From positions 52,128,101 to 52,192,100 of the forward strand of contig CM026397.1 of the NCBI GenBank assembly GCA_014843695.1: a stretch of DNA of 64,000 nucleotides, written 5' to 3'. The notes beneath the pieces were generated by a model. That model did no database searches. It saw only the letters and a list, made by a program, of their open reading frames with translations, and was not told the DNA's origin. Every line of letters begins with the position of its first letter. Within the stretch, counting starts at the first letter, position 1. The DNA comes from Archivesica marissinica (lineage: Eukaryota; Mollusca; Bivalvia; Venerida; Vesicomyidae). The position numbers were made by a program, and so were the translations under genes. Shown piece after piece: positions 25,761-36,552 of the stretch.

Positions 25761-28700
25761 TTCTGGTACATTACATCTAATGCATTCTGCTACATTACAT
25801 CTAATGCATTCTGCTACATTACATCTAATGCATTCTGGTACATTACTTACATTCAGTGCATGCTGCTACATTACATATAATGCATTCTGGTACATTACAT
25901 CTAATGCATTCTGCTACATTACATCTAATGCATTCTGGTACATTACATTCAGTGCATGCTGCTACATTACATCTAATGCATTCTGCTACATTACATCTAA
26001 TGCATTCTGCTACATTACATCTAATGCATTCTGCTACATTACATCTAATGCATTCTGGTACATTACATCTAATGCATTCTGGTACATTACATCTAATGCA
26101 TGCTGCTACATTACATTCAGTGCATTCTGGTACATTACATCTAATGCATTCTGCTACATTACATCTAATGCATTCTGGTACATTACATCTAATGCATTCT
26201 GCTACATTACATCTAATGCATTCTGGTACATTACATCTAATGCATTCTGGTACATTACATATAATGCATTCTGCTACATTACATTCAGTGCATGCTGCTA
26301 CATTACATCTAATGCATTCTGGTACATTACATCTAATGCATTCTGGTACATTACATCTAATGCATTCTGGCACATTACATCTAATGCATTCTGGTACATT
26401 ACATCTAATGCATTCTGCTACATTACATCTAATGCATTCTGGTACATTACATCTAATGCATTCTGGTACATTACATCTAATGCATTCTGGTACATTACAT
26501 TCAGTGCATGCTGCTACATTACATCTAATGCATTCTGGTACATTACATCTAATGCATTCTGGTACATTACATTCAGTGCATGCTGGTACATTACATCTAA
26601 TGCATGCTGCTACATTACATCTAATGCATTCTGGTACATTACATCTAATGCATTCTGGTACATTACATCTAATGCATTCTGCTACATTACATCTAATGCA
26701 TGCTGCTACATTACATCTAATGCATTCTGCTACATTACATCTAATGCATTCTGCTACATTACATCTAATGCATTCTGGTACATTACATCTAATGCATTCT
26801 GGTACATTACATCTAATGCATTCTGGTACATTACATTCAGTGCATGCTGCTACATTACATCTAATGCATTCTGGTACATTACATCTAATGCATTCTGGTA
26901 CATTACATTCAGTGCATGCTGGTACATTACATCTAATGCATGCTGCTACATTACATCTAATGCATTCTGGTACATTACATCTAATGCATTCTGGTACATT
27001 ACATCTAATGCATTCTGCTACATTACATCTAATGCATGCTGTTACATTACATCTAAAGCATTCTGGTACATTACATCTATGCATTCTGGCACATTACATC
27101 TAATGCATGCTGCTACATTACTTACATTCAGTGCATGCTGCTACATTACATCTAATGCATTCTGGTACATTACATCTAAAGCATTCTGGTACATTACATC
27201 TAATGCATTCTGGTACATTACAACTAATGCATGCTAGTACATTACATCTAATGCATTCTGCTACATTACATCTAATGCATTCTGCTACATTACATCTAAT
27301 GCATTCTGGTACATTACATCTAATGCATGCTGCTACATTACATCTAATGCATTCTGGTACATTACATCTAATGCATTCTGGTACATTACATCTAATGCAT
27401 TCTGGCACATTACATCTAATGCATGCTGCTACATTACATCTAATGCATGCTGCTACATTACATATAATGCATTCTGCTACATTACATCTAATGCATTCTG
27501 CTACATTACATCTAATGCATTCTGCTACATTACATCTAATGCATTCTGGCACATTACATATAATGCATTCTGCTACATTACATCTAATGCATTCTGGTAC
27601 ATTACATCTAATGCATTCTGCTACATTACATCTAATGCATTCTGCTACATTACATCTAATGCATGCTGCTACATTACATCTAATGCATTCTGGTACATTA
27701 CATCTAATGCATTCTGGTACATTACATCTAATGAATTCTGGTACATTACATCTAATGCATTCTGCTACATTACATCTAATGCATGCTGCTACATTACATC
27801 TAATGCATTCTGGTACATTACATTCAGTGCATGCTGCTACATTACATCTAATGCATGCTGCTACATTACATCTAATGCATTCTGGTACATTACATATAAT
27901 GCATGCTGGTACATTACATTCAGTGCATTCTGGTACATTACATCTAATGCATGCTGGTACATTACATCTAATGCATTCTGGTACATTACATCTAATGCAT
28001 TCTGGTACATTACATCTAATGCATTCTGCTACATTACATCTAATGCATTCTGCTACATTACATCTAATGCATTCTGGTACATTACATCTAATGCATTCTG
28101 GTACATTACATCTAATGCATTCTGGTACATTACATCAAATGCATTCTGGTATATTACATCTAGTGCATTATGCTACATTACATTCAGTGCATGCTGGTAC
28201 ATTACATCTAATGCAAGCTGCTACATTACATCTAATGCATGCTGGTACATTACATCTAATGCATGCTGCTACATTACATCTAATGCATGCTGGTACATTA
28301 CATCTAATGCATGCTGCTACATTACATCTAATGCATGCTGGTACATTACATCTAATGCATTCTGGTACATTACATCTAGTGCATTCTGCTACATTACATC
28401 TAATGCATTCTGGCACATTACATTCAGTGCATGCTGCTACATTACATCTAATGCATTCTGCTACATTACATCTAATGCATTCTGCTACATTACATCTAAT
28501 GCATGCTGCTACATTACATTCAGTGCATGCTGCTACATTACATCTAATGCATTCTGGTACATTACATTCAGTGCATGCTGGTACATTACATCTAATGCAT
28601 TCTGGCACATTACATTCAGTGCATGCTGGTACATTACATATAATGCATTCTGGTACATTACATTCAGTGCATGCTGGTACATTACATCTAATGCATGCTG

Positions 28701-31364
28701 CTACATTACATCTAATGCATTCTGGTACATTACATCTAATGCATTCTGCTACATTACATCTAATGCATTCTGGTACATTACATTCAGTGCATGCTGGCAC
28801 ATTACATCTAATGCATGCTGCTACATTACATTCAGTGCATTCTGCTACATTACATCTAATGCATGCTGCTACATTACATCTAATGCATTCTGCTACATCA
28901 CATTCAGTGCATTCTGGTACATTACATTCAGTGCATTCTGCTACATTACATCTAGTGCATGCTGCTACATTACATCTAGTGCATGCTGCTAATTACATCT
29001 AATGCATTCTGGTACATTACATTCAGTGCATGCTGCTACATTACATCTAATGCATGCTGCTACATTACATCTAATGCATTCTGCTACATTACATCTAATG
29101 CATTCTGGCACATTACATCTAATGCATTCTGGTACATTACATCTAATGCATGCTGCTACATTACATCTAATGCATTCTGGTACATTACATCTAATGCATT
29201 CTGCTACATTACATCTAATGCATTCTGGCACATTACATCTAATGCATTCTGGTACATTACATCTAATGCATGCTGCTACATTACATCTAATGCATTCTGG
29301 TACATTACATCTAATGCATTCTGCTACATTACATCTAATGCATTCTGGTACATTACATCTAATGCATGCTGCTACATTACATCTAATGCATTCTGCTACA
29401 TTACATCTAATGCATTCTGCTACATTACATCTAATGCATTCTGGTACATTACTTACATTCAGTGCATGCTGCTACATTACATATAATGCATTCTGGTACA
29501 TTACATCTAATGCATTCTGCTACATTACATCTAATGCATTCTGGTACATTACATTCAGTGCATGCTGCTACATTACATCTAATGCATTCTGCTACATTAC
29601 ATCTAATGCATTCTGCTACATTACATCTAATGCATTCTGCTACATTGCATCTAATGCATTCTGGTACATTACATCTAATGCATTCTGCTACATTACATCT
29701 AATGCATGCTGCTACATTACATTCAGTGCATTCTGGTACATTACATCTAATGCATTCTGCTACATTACATCTAATGCATTCTGGTACATTACATCTAATG
29801 CATTCTGCTACATTACATCTAATGCATTCTGGTACATTACATCTAATGCATTCTGGTACATTACATATAATGCATTCTGCTACATTACATTCAGTGCATG
29901 CTGCTACATTACATCTAATGCATTCTGGTACATTACATCTAATGCATTCTGGTACATTACATCTAATGCATTCTGGCACATTACATCTAATGCATTCTGG
30001 TACATTACATCTAATGCATTCTGCTACATTACATCTAATGCATTCTGGTACATTACATCTAATGCATGCTGCTACATTACATCTAATGCATTCTGGTACA
30101 TTACATCTAATGCATTCTGGTACATTACATCTAATGCATTCTGGCACATTACATCTAATGCATGCTGCTACATTACATCTAATGCATTCTGCTACATTAC
30201 ATCTAATGCATTCTGCTACATTACATCTAATGCATTCTGCTACATTACATCTAATGCATTCTGGCACATTACATATAATGCATTCTGCTACATTACATCT
30301 AATGCATTCTGGTACATTACATCTAATGCATTCTGCTACATTACATCTAATGCATTCTGCTACATTACATCTAATGCATGCTGCTACATTACATCTAATG
30401 CATTCTGGTACATTACATCTAATGCATTCTGGTACATTACATCTAATGAATTCTGGTACATTACATCTAATGCATTCTGCTACATTACATCTAATGCATG
30501 CTGCTACATTACATCTAATGCATTCTGGTACATTACATTCAGTGCATGCTGCTACATTACATCTAATGCATGCTGCTACATTACATCTAATGCATTCTGG
30601 TACATTACATCTAATGCATGCTGGTACATTACATTCAGTGCATGCTGCTACATTACATCTAGTGCATTCTGGCACATTACATCTAATGCATGCTGGTACA
30701 TTACATCTAATGCATTCTGGTACATTACATCTAATGCATTCTGCTACATTACATCTAATGCATTCTGCTACATTACATCTAATGCATGCTGCTACATTAC
30801 ATTCAGTGCATGCTGCTACATTACATCTAATGCATTCTGGCACATTACATTCAGTGCATGCTGCTACATTACATCTAATGCATGCTGCTACATTACATCT
30901 AATGCATTCTGGTACATTACATCTAATGCATGCTGGTACATTACATTCAGTGCATGCTGCTACATTACATCTAGTGCATTCTGGCACATTACATCTAATG
31001 CATGCTGGTACATTACATTCAGTGCATGCTGCTACATTACATCTAATGCATTCTGGCACATTACATCTAATGCATGCTGCTACATTACATCTAATGCATT
31101 CTGCCACATTACATTCAGTGCATGCTGTACATTACATCTAATGCATTCTGGTACATTACATTCAGTGCATGCTGCTACATTACATCTAATGCATTCTGGT
31201 ACATTACATCTAATGCATTCTGCTACATTACATCTGATGCATTCTGCTACATTACATCTAATGCATTCTGCTACATTACATCTAATGCATTCTGCTACAT
31301 TACATTCAGTGCATGCTGCTACATTACATCTAATGCATTCTGGTACATTACATCTAATGCATTC

Positions 31365-31664
31365 TGCTACTATGAATTATGGTACCTTGTGTTTGGTGCA
31401 TTCTGCTACATTATGATTGGTGAATTATGGTAAATTGTGTTTGGTGCATGCTGGTACATTATGATTGGTGAATTATGGTAAATTGTGTTTGGTGCATTAT
31501 GGTACATTATGATTGGTGAATTATGGTAAATTGTGTTTGGTGCATTCTGCTACATTATGATTGTTTAATTATGGTACCTTGTGTTTGGTGCATTCTGCTA
31601 CATTATGATTGGTGAATTATGGTACCTTGTGTTTGGTGCATTCTGCTACATTATGATTGGTGGC
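31365..31664. repeat. Diverged 48-bp dimer edge of the giant array
   Basis: After the last canonical units the repeat continues as alternating 24-mers, 'acattatgattggtgaatta…' and 'aaattgtgtttggtgcattc…', giving a 48-bp period for about six copies. Both halves align with the canonical 24-bp unit (acatta…, gcattctg…), so this is an old, divergent flank with its own dimeric order. Confidence 0.85.
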
Positions 31665-31709
31665 ATTATCAGGCTGTTTTGTTTGTGTCATCATATACAC
31701 CATATACAG

Positions 31710-31974
31710 TCCGCCTCCGTGGTCGAGTGGTTAAGGTCGCTGACTTGTATACCACTGTAACCTATCATCACTGATGGTCACGGGTTCGAGCCCCGCTCAG
31801 ACCGTGTCTCATTTATATGAAAAAGTTGGCAGTTTCTTACGGAGGTTGGTGCACCCAAGTACTGGTTAACCACTGGAGCCTGCCCAGGAAAGGTGTTGTT
31901 AGGTAAACTGCCCGCCGGCGATATAGCCCAAAATGGTGCTGATGCAGGCGTAAAACCCGAAATATAACATATAA
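31710..31974 (+). mobile_element. tRNA-derived SINE (family 'S'), full length with 18-bp target duplication
   Basis: The head 'ccgtggtcgagtggttaagg' (A box) and 'gggttcgagccccgct' (B box) are separated by extra bases like the long variable arm of serine or leucine tRNAs. The body includes 'ggcagtttcttacggaggtt', 'ggagcctgcccaggaaaggt' and 'gcgatatagcccaaaatggt', and the tail is a short ataacata repeat. An 18-bp direct repeat, catatacaccatatacag, lies at 31692-31709 and 31975-31992. This exact duplication indicates a fairly young insertion, made just outside the giant array. Confidence 0.92.
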
Positions 31975-32236
31975 CATATACACCATATACAGAATGATAT
32001 TAAGTTTTAATGAGCAAGATATGCGGACATGTAAACTTCGTCTAATTCCAACACAACATCCTTACCCATATTGAACATATTCTTGACAAATTGATTTACA
32101 TTTAGGTAAGGTGTGTGTCAGGTGCACCTCCCCCCTGTTATCACCACTGACATGTTTGTGGTTTATAAATTGTCAGATACAATCAGTCAAGAAGTCATGT
32201 AAGCTACTCCATGTGGCCATTTTTTATTCTTCTCAT

Positions 32237-32371
32237 TTATATGAAAAAGTTGGCAGTTTCTTACGGAGGTTGGTGCACCCAAGTACTGGTTAAACTGCCC
32301 GCCGGCGATATAGCCCAAAATGGTGCTGATGCAGGCGTAAAACCCGAAATATAACATATAATATAACATAA
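32237..32371 (+). mobile_element. SINE family 'S', 5'-truncated copy with internal deletion
   Basis: Begins within the body (ctcatttatatgaaaaagtt) and runs to the ataacata tail. Compared with 31710-31974 it lacks the tRNA head and a block around 'ggagcctgcccaggaaaggt'. Confidence 0.85.
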
Positions 32372-32445
32372 TTTTTATTACATTGCACATAATAATAATT
32401 GTTTTAAAGTAACATCATCAAACAACCAATTATACCCTACTGAAA

Positions 32446-32960
32446 ATAATCACTGGAATACCAGTGGAATACCAGTGGAATACCAGTGGAATCTCACCGG
32501 TAAATTTCGACGGTATTTCATCGGAATATCAGTGAAATTCCACTGGTATTCCAGTGAGATATCAACATTTTACTGGAATACCAGTGGATATTCCATGGTA
32601 TCCCACTGGAATACCAGTGGATTTTCAATGGTATCCCGCTGGAATACCAGTGGAGTGGAATTCCACTGGTATGCCAGTGAAATTCCGTCGAAATTTACCG
32701 GTGGAATGCCACTGGAATACCAGTGGATTTTCAATGGTATCCCGCTGGAATACCAGTGGAATTCCACTGGTATGCCAGTGAAATTCCGTCGAAATTTACC
32801 GGTGGAATGCCACTGGAATACCAGTGTATTACCAGTGGTATTCCGGTGGCAAGCCAGTGGAATATCATAAAAATTACTAGTTGAATTTCACTGGATGCAT
32901 TGGAATTCCACTGGTGTGTCAGTGGAATCCCAATGAAATTTACCTGCGGAATATATGGCG
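32446..32960. repeat. Left palindromic subterminal array of the piggyBac-like element
   Basis: Dozens of overlapping actggaataccagtgga and inverse 'ccactggtattccagtg' motifs, each almost its own reverse complement. Nested in it, 'ggtaaatttcgacgg' and 'ccgtcgaaatttaccgg' form a longer inverted pair. Two blocks around 32600-32690 and 32720-32800 are near-identical, so local duplication has occurred. Confidence 0.85.
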
Positions 32961-33064
32961 GAATACTCAAGTTATCGCACGGAAACGGTTCGGACAAACA
33001 GGACGGCGACTAGATGTCCCCCGAAATTAATTTCATGCGTACATTTCCAGGCTGATTCTTGGAT

Positions 33065-34201
33065 CTAACACTTTCTGAATGTGTCTGTATTATGGGCCGT
33101 TGTAATTACATTCACAATCCGCTTATCACACCAGGCAATGTATAGAATTGGGTCATCTCTGTCTGTGACCGCGGGATCCCCAGCTTTAGGTTTTGCATTC
33201 TTGATCCTGACCGGCACACCTTGTCGGTTGACACGCAGTGTTCCACACGCTCCAGTTTGATGATCAGCAAGATCTTGAAATAATCTTGGTGATGAAAAGA
33301 AGTTGTCCATGTATACAACATGACCTTTCTCCAGCAATGGCTCACATACTGACATTACCACACGATGGGTAAGTGGCAAGTTTTGTGCCGGACCAGTTTC
33401 TTTGCCAAGGTACAGTTTCCAATTGTACATGTAGCCTGTAGCTGCGTCGGCTAAGCCCCAAGCTTTCAGTCCCCATTTTGTTGGCTTAGCAGGCATGTAC
33501 TGCATAATGGCAGTCCTCCCCTTGAAAGGAATCATACTTTCATCGACCGATACCTCTTTGTCAGGATTGAAATGTCGCTGCCACAGTGGTACCCATGAAT
33601 CAATCAGAGGTCGGATCTTGAACGCTTTGTCATGATGAGGGTGGTCCCTAGGCAACGCATTGTCATTGTCTACCAAGTGAAAGAAGGCCAAAATGTTCTG
33701 AAATCGATCACGAGCCATTATGTGTCGAAACCCTTTCATTTCCAGCAATGGATCCGATGACCAGTATAACTCGTAACTTGACCTCTTGCTTATTCCGCTT
33801 AGTAGGAGGATAGCAATGAATGCCCTCATTTCCGGTATATCAATGTCTGTCCACTTCAAAAAACGACTAAACGGACCCAGGTTAGGATGTGCCTCCAAAT
33901 ATTGCTGGGCATATATGTTAGTTTCCTCAACAAATGTTTGCAAAATATCATCATTCAAGAATAATTTCATGATGTCTGCTTCCGTAGGGTCGTCCGGTAA
34001 ATGTTTAGGACCGACTCCAATACGTGAAAAGTTCATCAGCCACTCGTGATCATAAGAATTCATAACATTTTGCGGAATTCTTTCATTTTCACTGTCCAAA
34101 TCATCATTTTCGGTTTCGTTTTCCGGCAAATCTTCATCCGAAAAGCCCTCGAATTCACTTTCACTGCCCGAATCGGCAAATATTTCATTTATAATGTCCA
34201 T
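33065..34201 (-). pseudogene. piggyBac-family (DDE_Tnp_1_7-type) transposase, C-terminally truncated
   Basis: 378 codons from ATG at 34201 to TAG at 33065. Family features: an acidic N-terminus (residues about 10-40), the conserved 'FLKWTDIDIPEMRAFIAIL' type region (about 114-132), 'MARDRFQNILAFFHL' (about 162-176) and 'RPLIDSW' (about 197-203). The three catalytic aspartates of the family are identifiable: D220 in VDESM, D299 in VYMDNFF and D359 in AWCDKR. Related transposases are usually near 550-600 residues and continue with a GVDxxDQ-type segment and a cysteine-rich zinc domain; both are missing, and the sequence past the stop does not resume the family. It is therefore probably inactive for transposition. 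The frame is otherwise intact, so loss looks recent, or the shortened protein has been kept as a domesticated remnant (less likely). Confidence 0.88.
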
Positions 34202-35119
34202 GGCGTCCAGTACCTATCTTTACGAGTGATTATAAAGTTAGTTTTCACTGAAAATGTGCGTTTTTCACTTAAAATTTGCAATTTTTTAACACTGGAAATG
34301 GATTTCAACAAATCGTGAGTGCGCATGTCAATTAATAAAGATACAGTCGAAACAGGTCACTAATACATCTTGGTAACAGAAAGCATTCGAATATTTATAA
34401 ATTCCTGATACACTCGTGAGTATTTATTTTGATTACAAGAGTATTCTGTCTCAGAATTTGAAGAAAGAATGTTGAATTGCAAAATTCCCGGTAAATTATG
34501 GCGCGAGATGCTAGAAAGAAACCGATATCTGATTGGCTAATGATGGCACTAGCATTAGAATCGGACCAATCGCTAGTCGTTTCACGAACAAAAGCCGGTG
34601 CCATTCGGAAAAACCTCGGATCTTTTCGCCTACGTTATGATAATGGTACCTGGTCATCTCGTACCCAGTACATTTCGTACACAGTTTGGTAATATCGTAC
34701 AATACAATAGCTGATATAACATAATTATCGCATAACTCCCATGCCATGAGGCGTGTTATGTGACGTCATTCGGATTCCCAATACACACACTATTAAACAT
34801 ATGGCATTTTTACGCTGGAATGAAACTTTAGTGTACCAAAACATTTGCACTGATCAGCAACAGTGAACACTATATGTAGGGGAATTGCTCACTTTCAGTG
34901 ACATGCACATGTACGTAAACAATGGTAGTTTTACTGGACCGCATTGTATGGACTATGCTATTTACGAAAAACTTTGTACGAACATTTTTATCGCACAATG
35001 TTTTTTAAACAGGCCCCAGGCCTTTAAATTGATCAACATGAGTTAATTATATCGATATTTATTAGTATTGTACTAGAAGTCCATGATAGTCAAATGTCAC
35101 TGGAATCCCATTTATGTTT
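34202..35119. other. Upstream arm of the piggyBac-like element
   Basis: About 900 bases 5' of the transposase start, presumably holding its promoter. No TATA box can be assigned with confidence. Small frames on both strands (63-90 codons) lack recognisable motifs. A lone cactggaatccca motif near 35100 marks the beginning of the right palindromic array. Confidence 0.45.
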
Positions 35120-35129
35120 AATATGATTA

Positions 35130-35361
35130 GTTTATACAAATTTATTTTAGCTCGATTGCGAAACAAGTTATTTTAACTTATATAAATCACTCTCGAGACC
35201 TCATTCCTGATGGAATCCATCGCCACGAGGGAGAGAGAGGCAACGTGGAATTTAAATGCCTTGCCTAAGGGCACAATCGTAACGGCTCCAGTGGGGCTCG
35301 AACTCCGGACCTTTCGCACCTGAAGCGAACGCGCATCCACTGCGCTATCACGACTTCCACA
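35130..35361 (-). mobile_element. tRNA-derived SINE (family 'L'), full length with 10-bp target duplication
   Basis: The best copy of family L. On the minus strand the head reads 'ggaagtcgtgatagcgcagt' then 'tggatgcgcgttcgcttcag', with an anticodon-like arm ttcgc-ttcaggt-gcgaa (loop triplet cag) and B box 'gagttcgagcccc'. The body runs 'ccgttacgattgtgcccttag', 'gcctctctctccctcgtggc' and 'aatgaggtctcgag', ending in an AT-rich tail. A 10-bp direct repeat, aatatgatta, at 35120-35129 and 35362-35371 defines the insertion. It lies within the right arm of the piggyBac-like element. Confidence 0.92.
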
Positions 35362-35383
35362 AATATGATTATTGTGTTCTACA

Positions 35384-35722
35384 TGTGATTCCAGACTTCC
35401 AGTGGATTACCAGTGTTTTAATATGATTAATGCAGTCACTGGTATTCCACTGGAATTCAATGTCACTGGAATATATATATATGGTCACTGGTATTCCACT
35501 GGAATCTGTGTCACTGGAATATGGTCACTGGTATTCCACTGGAATTCCATCTCGGTGGAATCTCACTGGAATATGTCACTGGTATTCCACTGGAATCTGT
35601 GGCACTGGAATACGATCACTGGTATTCCAGTGGAATACCAATGGAATACCAGTGATTTCACTGGAATATCAAAATTCCACTGGAATTCCACTGGATTCCA
35701 GTGGAATACCAGTGACATTTTC
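35384..35722. repeat. Right palindromic subterminal array of the piggyBac-like element
   Basis: Repeats of cactggtattccactggaat in both orientations, matching the left array in inverted sense. Interspersed 'gtcactggaatatg' units give an irregular period of roughly 25-45 bp. Confidence 0.85.
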
Positions 35723-35784
35723 AGTGGGTAGCTAGCTCTCTTCACAATTTCTTGTAGTTTGCAGACAGTGTGTGTTCTAAGTGA

Positions 35785-36076
35785 GTGTGTGTTTTACGTT
35801 TATTTATCATCGCTACCGGTTGCCCATTATGAGCGACGCCTCCTGAAGAGATGAGTCATTTTAGATTTTTGGAGTATAGTGCAATGTTACAGACGGACAC
35901 CATTCCAGAGTCTCCTCTGGTTCTTTTACGTGCATGGTGTAAAGCACCGACACGAGACCTCGGTTTAACACCCCATCTGAAAGACTATTAATTTTATTAG
36001 GGTCAGACGGGGGGGATCGAACCTGTGATCCCTGGATTACCAATCCAGCGTGTTATCACTGGACTACAGATCTGTC
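35785..36076 (-). mobile_element. tRNA-Thr-derived SINE (family 'T'), full length with 12-bp target duplication
   Basis: Reference copy of family T. On the minus strand the head contains 'agatctgtagtccagtgata' and 'ggattggtaatccagggatc'. The B box 'ggttcgatcc' and the body landmarks follow, ending in 'gataaataaacgtaaaacac'. tgttctaagtga at 35773-35784 and 36077-36088 is the target-site duplication. A run of seven G (plus strand, near 36010) lies in the B-box arm. Confidence 0.92.
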
Positions 36077-36125
36077 TGTTCTAAGTGAAGCCGATATATG
36101 TATAGTTTATACTAGGGATGGCAAC

Positions 36126-36552
36126 AAATATTTGGGTACTAGTTACCGGGTATCAAAATGATACTCAAGTATTCGGGTACTAGTGTGCCGGGTATCAAAA
36201 TGATAATCATGTATTCGGGTACTAGTGTGCCGGGTATCAAAATGATAATCAAGTATTCGGGTACTAGTGTACCGGGTATCAAAATGATAATCATGTATTC
36301 GGGTACTAGTGTGCCGGGTATCAAAATGATAATCATGTATTCGGGTACTAGTGTGCCGGGTATCAAAATGATAATCATGTATTCGGGTACTAGTGTGCCG
36401 GGTATCAAAATGATAATCAAGTATTCGGGTACTAGTGTGCCGGGTATCAAAATGATAATCATGTATTCGGGTACTAGTGTGCCGGGTATCAAAATGATAA
36501 TCATGTATTCGGGTACTAGTGTGCCGGGCAACAAAATGATAATCATGTATTC
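36126..36552. repeat. 42-bp minisatellite in the hAT subterminal region
   Basis: About ten copies of a 42-bp unit with gggtatcaaaatgataatca and 'gtattcgggtactagtgtgc'. It starts within about 15 bp of the hAT terminus, and the first unit (gggtactagttaccgggtat) looks like the ancestral subterminal sequence. Stop-free frames run on both strands because 42 is a multiple of three. Confidence 0.93.

Larger units (their letters stand above)
22505..30060. repeat. About 3.85-kb higher-order repeat inside the giant array
   Basis: Rare marker variants recur at a constant distance. The mutated unit with 'ttacatcaaa' lies at 24283 and 28130 (3847 apart); 'catctaaagcattctgg' with a following one-base deletion lies near 23211 and 27056 (3845 apart). 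A further pair, the first 'attcagt' of a 336-bp block, lies at 22655 and 26500 (3845 apart). The irregular 'cattacttac' junction lies at 25841 and 29447, 3606 apart. The 241-base shortfall equals two 120-bp blocks plus the one base missing at about 28991. An earlier, partial copy carries the 'ttacatcaaa' marker at 20661. Confidence 0.85.
15967..31370. repeat. Giant 24-bp minisatellite, about 640 units
   Basis: One continuous array of about 15.4 kb. The 24-bp unit contains acattacatctaatgcat followed by one of a few endings (tctggt, tctggc, tctgct, gctgct). A second form has 'attcagtgcatgctgct' in place of 'atctaatgcat…'. Since 24 is a multiple of three and no common form has a stop, very long frames stay open on both strands (up to 1343 codons), encoding octapeptides such as TLHLMHSG or, antisense, ECIRCNVP. 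Small indels near 17776, 21800, 22498, 23234, 23272, 25847, 27120, 28991, 29451 and 31130 shift the frame, which argues against selection for a protein. Higher-order structure is listed separately. There are no spacers, so this is not a CRISPR array. Confidence 0.97.
32435..35728 (-). mobile_element. piggyBac-like DNA transposon with palindromic array ends, interrupted by a SINE
   Basis: The left end reads ccctactgaaaataatcact (from 32435) and the right end is its approximate reverse complement, 'cagtgacattttcagtggg' (to 35728). Inside each end lies an array of ccagtggaatacc-type palindromes (32446-32960 and 35384-35722). A piggyBac-family transposase occupies the middle on the minus strand. 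Termini beginning CCC suit the superfamily, but the flanks (ttata|CCC and GGG|tagct) do not show a TTAA duplication. Either the ends have mutated, or these inverted repeats belong to another element that carries the piggyBac remnant. A SINE with its own target duplication sits in the right arm, so the element predates it. Confidence 0.6.

Noticed and set aside
15967..31370. CRISPR-like array
   Set aside because: Units abut directly with no unique spacers, and the setting is eukaryotic.
31710..31800. tRNA-Ser/Leu gene
   Set aside because: It is the head of SINE family S, with a target-site duplication bracketing head plus body.
32475..32997. ORFs of 65-131 codons in the palindromic array, and similar ones at 35372-35745
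   Set aside because: Open in several frames on both strands because of the ccagtggaatacc repeat; part of the element's ends.
34046..34318. 90-codon plus-strand ORF over the transposase start
   Set aside because: Antisense shadow of the piggyBac transposase N-terminus and its upstream region.
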